This document shows positions 1 through 6,432 of a DNA stretch of 9,705 nucleotides, one piece after another (position 1 is the first letter of the stretch; each line of letters opens with the position of its first letter). The translations under genes were made by a program, and so were the position numbers. This DNA comes from JAFMKE01 sp047621945. Its GTDB lineage: Bacteria; Bacteroidota; Bacteroidia; Chitinophagales; UBA8649. The notes under the pieces were generated by a model. The model was not told the origin of the DNA, made no database searches, and was given only the letters and a program-made list of their open reading frames with translations. Location: NCBI GenBank assembly GCA_047621945.1, contig JBLHMK010000102.1, positions 1 through 9,705 on the forward strand, written 5' to 3'.

Positions 1-620
1 GTTATGCGAAGAACAGCTTTTCCTATACTTGAACCACCCGTTTTAGCACTAATTCCTCCAAGTATAGCTAAGAAAACAATTGCTGTTAAATATTGAAGTA
101 AGACCATTTGTTCTAATGGGAGAAAAATAGCGACCAAGAATGGAAGTATTCCTCCCGCTACAAAAGAAGCTCCCGATGCTAATGCAGCCTCTAAAGGTCT
201 TGCCGTGGTAATCTCATTAATGCCTAATTCATCTCGAGCATGCGCTTCTAATGCATTATGCGCAGTTAGTTGTTTGGCAGTTTCTAATGCCGTTTCTTTT
301 GTCAAGCCACGTTGCTCATAAATTTTAGCTAACTCTATCAACTCAATTTCAGGGATAGTTTCTAATTCATTCTTTTCTCGTTCTAGATCAGCTTCTTCAA
401 TATCAGCTTGAGAGCTTACTGAAACATATTCGCCAGCAGCCATAGATAATGCACCGGCAACCAAACCTGCCAATGCTGCAAGAATTATCGGGTTTCGAAG
501 ATCGCTTGCCGCGGCAACACCAATTGCAATACTGGCTGTTGATAGGATACCATCATTGGCACCTAAAACTGCAGCTCTTATCCAGCTACTTCGATTGATA
601 TAATGATCTTCTAATTTCAT
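1..620 (-). CDS. VIT1/CCC1-family metal transporter (partial, C-terminus off the left edge)
   Basis: My translation of the minus strand from ATG at 620 gives 206 uninterrupted residues before the window edge. It begins MKLEDHYINRSSWIRAAVLG and continues with a glycine-rich first membrane segment containing ANDGILSTASIAIG, then AGALSMAAGEYVSVSSQ at the end of the second segment. A soluble acidic, helical insertion follows at about residues 70-140, rich in Glu (ADIEEADLERERNEL), as in the metal-binding domain of the VIT family. Two more membrane segments lie at about 145-168 and 170-192. Family members move Fe2+ or Mn2+ out of the cytoplasm across the inner membrane; the exact metal cannot be read here. 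The family is about 230-240 residues long, so only the last segment is missing. The gene has its own possible promoter in the 51-nt gap to its upstream neighbour. Family assignment is confident, substrate inferred. Confidence 0.9.
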   Translation of the reverse strand, partial: MKLEDHYINRSSWIRAAVLGANDGILSTASIAIGVAAASDLRNPIILAALAGLVAGALSMAAGEYVSVSSQADIEEADLEREKNELETIPEIELIELAKIYEQRGLTKETALETAKQLTAHNALEAHARDELGINEITTARPLEAALASGASFVAGGILPFLVAIFLPLEQMVLLQYLTAIVFLAILGGISAKTGGSSIGKAVLRI

Positions 621-635
621 AATTTGTATTCTTTT

Positions 636-668
636 CTAAAGTACAGAAAATTAAGGTGTAAAAGCAAA
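636..668 (-). promoter_or_regulatory. possible Bacteroidota promoter for the VIT-family gene
   Basis: On the minus strand TTTG (668-665) is followed after 21 nt by TACTTTAG (643-636), one mismatch from the Bacteroidota -7 consensus TAnnTTTG. The box ends 15 nt before the ATG at 620. The 21-nt spacing lies within the range reported for this promoter class. Pattern match only. Confidence 0.35.
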
Positions 669-671
669 CGC

Positions 672-1886
672 TTACGCTGCTTTGGCTTTGCTTAAAAAGT
701 CAACTAACTTGAGATGGCGAACCAAAAACATAGCAGCCAATGGGATTATGGAGTAATGATATTGCTGAGGACTTAAAAACCAAGCTAGAAAAATGAATGT
801 GCAAAGACCTGCCGCAAACTTAAAATACAGTTGCCATTTGCTTTTCTTGAGAAAGAACAAGGCAATCAAATTTAGGGGAAATGCCCAAAACATATTCAAG
901 TTTATATGTGTAGGTAAGTGGTCAGTACCCAACCACATAAAAAGGAAAAGGCAACCAATGAGACCACTTAGAAAAAGTAAAACTCTATCTACGGCAAACC
1001 AATGTTTTCCTTTCTTCCAATTGAAATAACTAAGTCCACTTACTAAAATGAATAATATGCTGAAGAGGACAACTGGCGAAGTCCATGAAAAAGTAGAAAT
1101 GCCAATTGGTCTGTCAGCAACATCTACTATCATTTTTTCACTCTTCACAAGATTCTCTGCCAAGCTAATTTGATCTCTCAAATGATAAGGAAGAAACATA
1201 AATTCATAATGACTCGCTTTACGACTTGAATGCAAGCCCAACATTACGTCCATACCAAGGTCAAGCCAAGGCTTTCCAACAATATATGGATGGATAAGAT
1301 CAATGTAGCTTTCCTCACTAGGCTCATGAATGGGGGAGCCTTCATCTCCAAACACTGGACCTATAGCGTCTACTAGCATATCTCGAACCCGAGAAGAACA
1401 GTTGTCAAAAAAGAAGTCGTATTGATAAGCCCTGTTTTCAGGTTCGAAGTTTATCATGAGGGCATTAAACAAGCCTTGTTTTTGGCTTTGATCTAAATCC
1501 AGCACTTGTTCATATACCCATCGCTTTTGATTTTGGTAGCTAGAAAGAAAATTAGTAAAATTCTGTACGCCTAGCCAATATTCTAGTTTACCACGAACAA
1601 ACTTAACTCCAAACTTCATTTGGTCGTTAAATGAACTTCCTCCAAATGAAAACATTCCATAATTGAATACAATATCTATATTTTGGTTTTCATCTCTAAC
1701 GCGAATCCCCGTATGTCCAAAAGTGTTATATAAATCGTCACCTTTGGAACAGGTAAGAATACTAATTTCAGCTTGTTCGGATAGAGTCACTTGAGCTTGT
1801 CCGATTTGGATGCTCAAAAGAACTGTAAAGAATAGAGTAAGGAAACTATAGTTTTTTATAGTCGAAAACATCTCTGATAGAAACAT
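672..1886 (-). CDS. Lnb-like protein (DUF4105 domain plus C-terminal membrane domain); probable lipoprotein N-acyltransferase family
   Basis: A 404-residue membrane protein. A hydrophobic export segment (about residues 13-31, ending GQAQ) leads into a periplasmic DUF4105 domain (about 35-255). This carries the two family hallmarks: His58 in FGHTGIRV and Cys163 in FFFDNCSSRVRD, a papain/NlpC-like His/Cys pair likely to be catalytic. The C-terminal third has five hydrophobic segments (about 270-288, 299-319, 331-347, 354-372, 376-392) and a conserved loop motif TDHLPTHINLN with WAFPLNL. Established knowledge: Bacteroides proteins of this architecture were reported as Lnb, which N-acylates lipoproteins in a phylum lacking classical Lnt. 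That this copy does so is inference. A second in-frame ATG at 1871 gives MFSTIKNY..., a cleaner signal-peptide n-region, and is an equally plausible start. Either start overlaps the upstream Nudix gene (41 or 26 nt), suggesting co-transcription and coupling. Confidence 0.85.
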   Translation of the reverse strand: MFLSEMFSTIKNYSFLTLFFTVLLSIQIGQAQVTLSEQAEISILTCSKGDDLYNTFGHTGIRVRDENQNIDIVFNYGMFSFGGSSFNDQMKFGVKFVRGKLEYWLGVQNFTNFLSSYQNQKRWVYEQVLDLDQSQKQGLFNALMINFEPENRAYQYDFFFDNCSSRVRDMLVDAIGPVFGDEGSPIHEPSEESYIDLIHPYIVGKPWLDLGMDVMLGLHSSRKASHYEFMFLPYHLRDQISLAENLVKSEKMIVDVADRPIGISTFSWTSPVVLFSILFILVSGLSYFNWKKGKHWFAVDRVLLFLSGLIGCLFLFMWLGTDHLPTHINLNMFWAFPLNLIALFFLKKSKWQLYFKFAAGLCTFIFLAWFLSPQQYHYSIIPLAAMFLVRHLKLVDFLSKAKAA

Positions 1887-2475
1887 AACTATTTTTTAAA
1901 TGAGCTTTAACAATTTTCTTAGAACACCATTCAACTTTTTCGATTCCCTCTTTAGTCTCAGGGATAAGTTCACATGAACCATCGCCTTCCATTAAGAACC
2001 AATGTGTTTCTTTCAAAACCCAATTATCCTTTAGCTTATAGGTGTGATATGTTTTTCCTAATTTACGATTAATACTAAGAACCTTGACGCCTGTTTCTTC
2101 TTCAATTTCTCGAATTGCTCCGTCCCTAATACTTTCCTCTTTCTCAATTTTCCCTTTAGGTAAGTCCCATTTTTTCTTTCTGAACATCATGAGGACTTTG
2201 CCTTCTTCATTGGTAACTATACCCCCGCCAGCTACAATAATCTTAAATTTCTTTAGGAAATTCTCATGTAACCAATCTACGTCATCCGAAAGAATGATTA
2301 AGTTTTCAGCAATACTACCAATTTCTATGGCAGTAATCAGCTTTTCTAAATAGGATGCCTTATTTATCGTATAAATAGTGATGTTATCTATACGCTTCGG
2401 TAGTTTGAATCCTAGCTTGTGTTGAGCTAAGATTACAACTATATTGTTTATGAAAATTTTATAGCTTTGCTTCAT
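1846..2475 (-). CDS. Nudix hydrolase with N-terminal extension
   Basis: A 209-residue cytoplasmic protein. Residues 108-130 form a perfect Nudix box, G-x5-E-x7-REUxEExGU (G108, E114, R122, E123, E126, E127, G129), which binds the divalent metal and cleaves a nucleoside diphosphate linked to another group. The substrate cannot be told from the sequence. The Nudix fold starts near residue 78 with IIVAGGGIV. The first roughly 75 residues (beginning MKQSYKIFIN) are an extension that I recall from Bacteroidota homologues but cannot assign a function. The ATG is the only reasonable start because the next Met is residue 96. The ATG interlocks with the divergent pyrE ATG within CATG at 2473-2476, so the upstream control region of this gene lies inside pyrE. 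Its 3' end overlaps the Lnb-like gene in another frame. Confidence 0.9.
   Translation of the reverse strand: MKQSYKIFINNIVVILAQHKLGFKLPKRIDNITIYTINKASYLEKLITAIEIGSIAENLIILSDDVDWLHENFLKKFKIIVAGGGIVTNEEGKVLMMFRKKKWDLPKGKIEKEESIRDGAIREIEEETGVKVLSINRKLGKTYHTYKLKDNWVLKETHWFLMEGDGSCELIPETKEGIEKVEWCSKKIVKAHLKNSYVSIRDVFDYKKL
2444..2469 (+). promoter_or_regulatory. candidate pyrE promoter, inside the Nudix gene
   Basis: TAGCTTTG at 2462-2469 is a perfect match to the Bacteroidota -7 box TAnnTTTG. A TTG at 2444-2446 lies 15 nt upstream, somewhat closer than the usual -33 spacing. The box ends only 4 nt before the pyrE ATG (2474), so a start about 4-6 nt downstream of the box would give an mRNA with essentially no leader. 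There is no Shine-Dalgarno-like sequence before the ATG. The site overlaps the first codons of the Nudix gene on the opposite strand. Confidence 0.4.
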
Positions 2476-3100
2476 GATTTACAGGAAAGATATTGCCCTC
2501 AAAGTTGCCAATTATTTATTAGAAATAAAAGCCATAAAGCTTAATCCTCAAGATTTGTTTACATGGGCTAGTGGCATTAAGTCACCAATATACTGTGATA
2601 ATAGAATTAGCTTGGCATATCCGGAAGCGAGAAGCTTCATAAAAGAAAGTTTTGCTGCACTTTTAAAAGAGGAGTTTAAGGAGGTTAATCTGATAGCTGG
2701 CGTGGCTACAGCAGGTATTGCTCATGGCGCATTGTTAGCCGACTTTTTAGAGTTACCCTTTTGTTATGTGCGCTCAAAGGCAAAAGCTCATGGAACGAAA
2801 AGTTTGATAGAAGGAAAGCTTAGCAAAGGAGATAAAGTATTAGTAGTAGAAGATTTGTTTTCAACTGGAGGTAGTGCGGTTAAAGCCATACATGCCTTAA
2901 AAGAAGAAGGTGCAGATATTCAAGGAGCTGTGGCCATTTTTAATTACGGCTTTTCAAAAGTAGACCAAGCATTCCAAGAAGTGCAAACACCATTTTATAC
3001 TTTATCTAATTTTGAAAGTTTATTATCCCTCTTAGAAGAGGATAGTCAATATCAACGAGAAGATTTAGAAGCTATGAAAAGCTGGTACCTAAGTATGTAG
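2474..3100 (+). CDS. pyrE: Orotate phosphoribosyltransferase
   Basis: PyrE converts orotate and PRPP to orotidine 5'-monophosphate, the fifth step of de novo UMP synthesis, in the cytoplasm, normally as a dimer. The 208-residue length is typical. The N-terminus carries the orotate-site signature FTWASGIKSPIYCDNR (about 29-44). The flexible catalytic loop at about 100-114 holds the expected basic residues (Arg100, Lys102, Lys104, His106) and ends in LIEGK. The PRPP-binding motif LVVEDLFSTGGSA (123-135) is intact, with the adjacent acidic pair Glu126-Asp127. The ATG at 2474 matches where the family starts, and the next Met is near the C-terminus. The gene is divergent from the Nudix gene with interlocked start codons and converges on the glycosyltransferase gene 33 nt downstream. 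It appears monocistronic. Confidence 0.97.
   Translation: MIYRKDIALKVANYLLEIKAIKLNPQDLFTWASGIKSPIYCDNRISLAYPEARSFIKESFAALLKEEFKEVNLIAGVATAGIAHGALLADFLELPFCYVRSKAKAHGTKSLIEGKLSKGDKVLVVEDLFSTGGSAVKAIHALKEEGADIQGAVAIFNYGFSKVDQAFQEVQTPFYTLSNFESLLSLLEEDSQYQREDLEAMKSWYLSM
2485..2511 (-). promoter_or_regulatory. weak candidate promoter for the Nudix gene, inside pyrE
   Basis: On the minus strand TTG (2511-2509), a 16-nt spacer and TATCTTTC (2492-2485) form a near match to the Bacteroidota promoter (last base of TAnnTTTG differs). It lies within the first codons of pyrE, which is where any nearby promoter must lie because the two genes share their start region. The call rests on position plus a one-mismatch box. 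Confidence 0.2.
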
Positions 3101-3106
3101 TCACCA

Positions 3107-3122
3107 GTTGACTAGAGTCAAC
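3107..3122. terminator. short inverted repeat between convergent pyrE and glycosyltransferase genes (weak terminator candidate)
   Basis: GTTGAC and GTCAAC (3107-3112 and 3117-3122) form a 6-bp stem with a TAGA loop in the 33-nt gap between the two stop codons. The position fits a bidirectional terminator, but there is no T-run after the stem on either strand, so a classical intrinsic terminator is not supported. Confidence 0.2.
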
Positions 3123-3133
3123 GAATCTCTAAG

Positions 3134-4135
3134 CTAAAATAAATCTTTATAGCGTTTTTTACCTTGAAGAAAGTATTGTATCAAGATACTACGAGAATGT
3201 ATAGTTTTTAATTTCCTTTTCGGTTCACGATTACCCCAATAGTTGAATTGCAGACGATAAAAAGCAAAATGGGCTTTTAAGATTGCCAAGCAATGACTAT
3301 ACTGCCCTTTAAATAGGAACTGTATTCCAGCTGCGCCGTCTAAAATTAACCTTGCGAAGATGATTAAATAGGCATGGGATAAAGGCCGGTTTTTTAAAAT
3401 CATTAATAGGTTGTTCCTGAAATTTAAAAAGGTCTTTCTTGGGTTGTCAGCCTGTAAAGTTCCTCCACCTACATGGTACACTTTAGATTGAGGCTCTACC
3501 CAAACATGGTATCCGGCGTTTTGCATTCTCCAGCATAAATCAATTTCTTCCATGTGAGCAAAAAAGAATTCATCTAAGCCCCCCATGTTTTTATACACTT
3601 CGGTTCTTACAAACAAGCAAGCGCCGGTGGCCCAAAATACTCTTCTTGCGTCATCATATTGACCATTGTCTTTTTCAAAAGTGTCGAAAATTCTGCCTCT
3701 ACAAAAAGGGTATCCTAAAAAATCAATCATACCGCCAGCCGCACCAGCATACTCAAAATTTTCTGGTGAATTATAGCTCAATATCTTAGGTTGACAAGCG
3801 GCTATCTTTTGATCTCCATCCATTAGTCGAATAATGGGCTCTATCCAATTTGGGCTAACTTCAATGTCACTATTAAGCAAGACAATATATTCATTTTCTA
3901 ACTGAGCTATAGACCTATTGTAACCTCCTGTGAAGCCAAAATTAGAATCAAGGACTATTTGCTTTATTTCTGGATAATTCTCATTTAAAAAGGCTAAAGA
4001 ATCATCTGTTGAGGCATTATCTGCCACAATAATATCAGCAAGTTCCTTGTTGCTATTATTTACTACACTAGGAAGGAATTTTTCCAGCCATTTCTTACCA
4101 TTCCAATTCAATATGACTACAGCTACTCTTTTCAT
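3134..4135 (-). CDS. Glycosyltransferase family 2 (GT-A fold)
   Basis: A 333-residue inverting-type glycosyltransferase. It opens with VAVVILNWNG (4-13), the start of the nucleotide-sugar Rossmann-like fold, followed by DNASTDDS (39-46), and SNFGFTGGYN (64-73). NSD at 88-90 is the metal-binding DxD-type motif, WATGACLFVR (168-177) lines the acceptor pocket, and HMEEIDLCWR (194-203) is the ED-type catalytic region. The C-terminal third (about 240-320) is basic and amphipathic with hydrophobic stretches near 255-275 and 280-298, suggesting peripheral contact with the inner membrane. Such enzymes typically add sugars to O-antigen, capsule or other surface glycans; donor and acceptor cannot be read here. 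Its start overlaps the acyltransferase stop as ATGA (4135-4132), a classic translational-coupling junction, making it the last gene of a three-gene operon. Confidence 0.93.
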   Translation of the reverse strand: MKRVAVVILNWNGKKWLEKFLPSVVNNSNKELADIIVADNASTDDSLAFLNENYPEIKQIVLDSNFGFTGGYNRSIAQLENEYIVLLNSDIEVSPNWIEPIIRLMDGDQKIAACQPKILSYNSPENFEYAGAAGGMIDFLGYPFCRGRIFDTFEKDNGQYDDARRVFWATGACLFVRTEVYKNMGGLDEFFFAHMEEIDLCWRMQNAGYHVWVEPQSKVYHVGGGTLQADNPRKTFLNFRNNLLMILKNRPLSHAYLIIFARLILDGAAGIQFLFKGQYSHCLAILKAHFAFYRLQFNYWGNREPKRKLKTIHSRSILIQYFLQGKKRYKDLF

Positions 4136-5007
4136 GCTACAGCGGTTTTAAAGTCTTCAAATTGATGTTTCCATCGGTTGTGGCTCCAAAGATAACTACC
4201 AGGGTTTTGACCTATTTGTTTTTCCAATCGAGAAGCAAATCGCTGAACTATCTCATTGACAGTAATTGAATTAGGCTCCATGGCAAGAGGTTCTATGGTA
4301 ATTTCATAATTACCAGGAGATACTCTTTGAATATCGATAAAAACCATTGGATGGTTTTGCTTTTGAGCATGTACTGCAGCTCCCACCAAGAATAATGTCT
4401 TACGTCCAAAAAAATCAACCCATTCACCACTACCTTTTTTTGAAGGACTTTGATCTGCAATGAAGGTATTGCTTATACACAACTTGTTGCTTTCGTAAAA
4501 TGACTTAGTCTCCTTAGTAGACATCATGATCACTCCCGTGCGACTTCTATTATTCATAATCCAGTCGTTTACGGCAACATTCTTTAAGGGTTGATAAATG
4601 GCTGCTATCTGATGCTTAATCTGCGACGGACAAGAAAGAGGGGTCCACTCCCAATTATTAAAATGCCCAAACAACATAATAGCGCTTTGATTTTTTTCGG
4701 CATAAGCGTCCAGTACTTCAGGGTTAAGGACTTTCATTCTTCGAGCCGCCTCTTTTTCCGAAATAGTAAAAGATTTCACACTCTCAGAAATGAGATAGTA
4801 CAGGTTGTCATAAAACTCACCCAATATTTTATAATAGAACTTGTTGTCTTTTTCAGGGAATGCAATGTGCAGGTTTTTAAGAATCATTTCCTTTCTATAT
4901 TTAAGCAAATGCTTCAAGCTAAATTTTACAGGATAGAGTACAAGCCTTAGTAGTCCTAAGGGTAACAGGCTCAATGGGTAAATTAAAATTTTAAGCAGTA
5001 AAATCAA
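4132..5007 (-). CDS. LpxL/HtrB-type lipid A (Kdo2-lipid) acyltransferase
   Basis: A 291-residue inner-membrane acyltransferase of the LpxL/LpxM superfamily, which transfers secondary acyl chains to lipid A precursors. An N-terminal membrane anchor (about 2-27) is followed by YRKEMILKNLHIAFPEK (37-53), the catalytic HX4E motif at His115-Glu120 in GHFNNWEW, AIYQPLKN (136-143), ADQSPSKKGSGEWVDFFG (184-201) and the terminal YLWSHNRWKH (272-281), all typical of the family. The length is normal. The start is a TTG at 5007: the codon two places upstream is the in-frame TAA that ends the GWxTD gene, and the next Met (residue 41) would delete the anchor. No Shine-Dalgarno-like sequence is visible, so translation is probably coupled to the upstream gene, whose stop lies 3 nt before the TTG. 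The lipid substrate is inferred from the family. Confidence 0.9.
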   Translation of the reverse strand: MILLLKILIYPLSLLPLGLLRLVLYPVKFSLKHLLKYRKEMILKNLHIAFPEKDNKFYYKILGEFYDNLYYLISESVKSFTISEKEAARRMKVLNPEVLDAYAEKNQSAIMLFGHFNNWEWTPLSCPSQIKHQIAAIYQPLKNVAVNDWIMNNRSRTGVIMMSTKETKSFYESNKLCISNTFIADQSPSKKGSGEWVDFFGRKTLFLVGAAVHAQKQNHPMVFIDIQRVSPGNYEITIEPLAMEPNSITVNEIVQRFASRLEKQIGQNPGSYLWSHNRWKHQFEDFKTAVA

Positions 5008-5010
5008 GCT

Positions 5011-6396
5011 TTAGAAATTGTTGGATTTTAAAATCTGAGACCACTCTCTACTAAATATTTCATTGTTTAGATTAGAATGTAATAACTGAAATTCATCATC
5101 GAAGATATTATTTTCAATAAATAAAAACTCAATATTCCCTTGTCCGTCTATCATGTCATATCTCCATATCTCGATATACCCATAACTCGCAGTATTTCGC
5201 TCTATACGTTCTAGGGGCTTGCCATATTGCAGATAGACTCTTCCTCTTGAAGTTTCATGTCCTTCTATTAAAGAGTTTCCAAATTCTTGATCGACGAACT
5301 GTAGTTTTTCGGCATACTCTATCCATCGTTCTTTGGGACTCTTATAATCTCGTTTGCTCCAAAAACTATAGAAGTAATTATGGATTAAATCTAATTCCTG
5401 ACTCTTTATGACTCCATCAATAGCCGCTTTTTCAAATTCATCAGCAATCGGCTTCAATGCCTTCATGTGATGTGAGATATTACGCAAGTCGTACTTCTTG
5501 GCAAAGTTGTTTTTAATGACGTTCAATTCATAGTAGTCCACATTATCTAACTCACTTTCATCGAGTTGATTCATGCGTTGAAAGTACATCCGTTTTCTAT
5601 CTAATAGGGTATTCGTTTCATCTTTTAACTCTGCATATATATAGTAGTTGCCTGAGGGAAGGGCACTGATATCAAATTCGGTATACAAGGCGTCAAAACT
5701 CTCTTCATTCAGCTTTTTATAATTGGAATACTTTTCAATAACTACATTATTCTCATCACTAATGAAATACTTTATTAAACATTTTTTTATCTCTTCTCGT
5801 TGATAAGCTTCCACATAAAAACCAAGTCTGGTAACTTCAGTAGGGAAGTAGTTAATGAATTTTGGAATAAATAGGTGTCCGCCTTTGAAAAACAAATCAC
5901 CGGCTTGGCCTTCTTTCTTCGAAGAGATTAATGAAACATCTGAAAGTAATTCACTCTTTTGAGGAAGTAGGTTTAGGGCAATTCTATCGGTAAAATAAGC
6001 AGTTGAATCATGCAAATCTAAAACTTGAATTTGAATATCTAAACTGTCGGAAGGTAATTGAATATTTAGTACATCACTCAGATTGGATAAGCTCTCAGGA
6101 TTATCCATATATATCGGAGACTCAATGATGTAAGAGTGATTGAATACCGTTTCTTGAGCTGAGTTTACTAAATCTACTACCAATAAAACTCTTGCTTGAA
6201 ATTGATTAGGAGTCTGTTCCTTATAAAAGGGGATATTGCCAGGAATTAGATAGGCTAATTCAACATAGTCTTGTTGCGTATTAGGTTCTAAATACCGCTT
6301 AACGGTAAAGTAGAAATCTAAAGATTTTGCATTTAAACCCATGAGAGGAAGCAAAATCAAAAAAAATAAAACCAGCCTTTTTCTATTCTGCGCCAT
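5011..6396 (-). CDS. Exported GWxTD-domain protein with a degenerate signature
   Basis: A 461-residue protein with an N-terminal signal peptide (MAQNRKR then a hydrophobic core at about 8-23, likely cleaved near LNA-KS). There is no lipobox Cys, so it is predicted to be periplasmic. The middle (about 25-275) is beta-rich. The C-terminus resembles the GWxTD domain of Bacteroidota and related phyla: FWSKRD (345-350), a helical stretch to FVDQEFG (367-373), then RGRVYLQYGKP (384-394) and IEIWRYD (408-414), which match the usual RGRIYIxYGxP and YExWxY blocks. The element that names the domain reads GHETS here (379-383) instead of GWxTD. The molecular function of the family is unknown. The ATG at 6396 gives a good signal peptide. 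It is first in the operon with the acyltransferase and glycosyltransferase, suggesting an envelope role (inference), and is divergent from the wbqC-like gene across 34 nt. Confidence 0.8.
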   Translation of the reverse strand: MAQNRKRLVLFFLILLPLMGLNAKSLDFYFTVKRYLEPNTQQDYVELAYLIPGNIPFYKEQTPNQFQARVLLVVDLVNSAQETVFNHSYIIESPIYMDNPESLSNLSDVLNIQLPSDSLDIQIQVLDLHDSTAYFTDRIALNLLPQKSELLSDVSLISSKKEGQAGDLFFKGGHLFIPKFINYFPTEVTRLGFYVEAYQREEIKKCLIKYFISDENNVVIEKYSNYKKLNEESFDALYTEFDISALPSGNYYIYAELKDETNTLLDRKRMYFQRMNQLDESELDNVDYYELNVIKNNFAKKYDLRNISHHMKALKPIADEFEKAAIDGVIKSQELDLIHNYFYSFWSKRDYKSPKERWIEYAEKLQFVDQEFGNSLIEGHETSRGRVYLQYGKPLERIERNTASYGYIEIWRYDMIDGQGNIEFLFIENNIFDDEFQLLHSNLNNEIFSREWSQILKSNNF

Positions 6397-6414
6397 TATT
6401 CTTGAATTCTATGA

Positions 6415-6432
6415 ATATCTTTACGAAGATAT
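6415..6432. promoter_or_regulatory. perfect inverted repeat in the gwxtd/wbqC divergent control region
   Basis: ATATCTT-TACG-AAGATAT is a perfect 7-bp inverted repeat with a 4-nt centre. It fills much of the 34-nt gap between two divergent starts, and its right arm includes the first two bases of the wbqC ATG. It contains TATCTTTA (6416-6423), one mismatch from the -7 box for the plus-strand pair. The opposite strand reads TATCTTCG, also one mismatch from the box. It could be a dyad operator, a hairpin at the wbqC 5' end, or simply the by-product of two back-to-back promoters. Confidence 0.3.

Noticed and set aside
793..1029. 78-codon open frame on the plus strand
   Set aside because: It lies antisense to the membrane domain of the Lnb-like gene, has a basic low-complexity translation without any family pattern, and has no promoter or ribosome site.
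2084..2353. 89-codon open frame on the plus strand
   Set aside because: It is the antisense shadow of the Nudix domain; the Nudix box on the minus strand is perfect.
4591..4950. 119-codon open frame on the plus strand
   Set aside because: It is antisense to the acyltransferase N-terminal half, with a composition typical of a shadow frame and no recognisable domain.
6341..6430. 30-codon N-terminal extension of the WbqC-like protein
   Set aside because: It would run through the start and signal peptide of the divergent GWxTD gene, and homologues start at the ATG at 6431.
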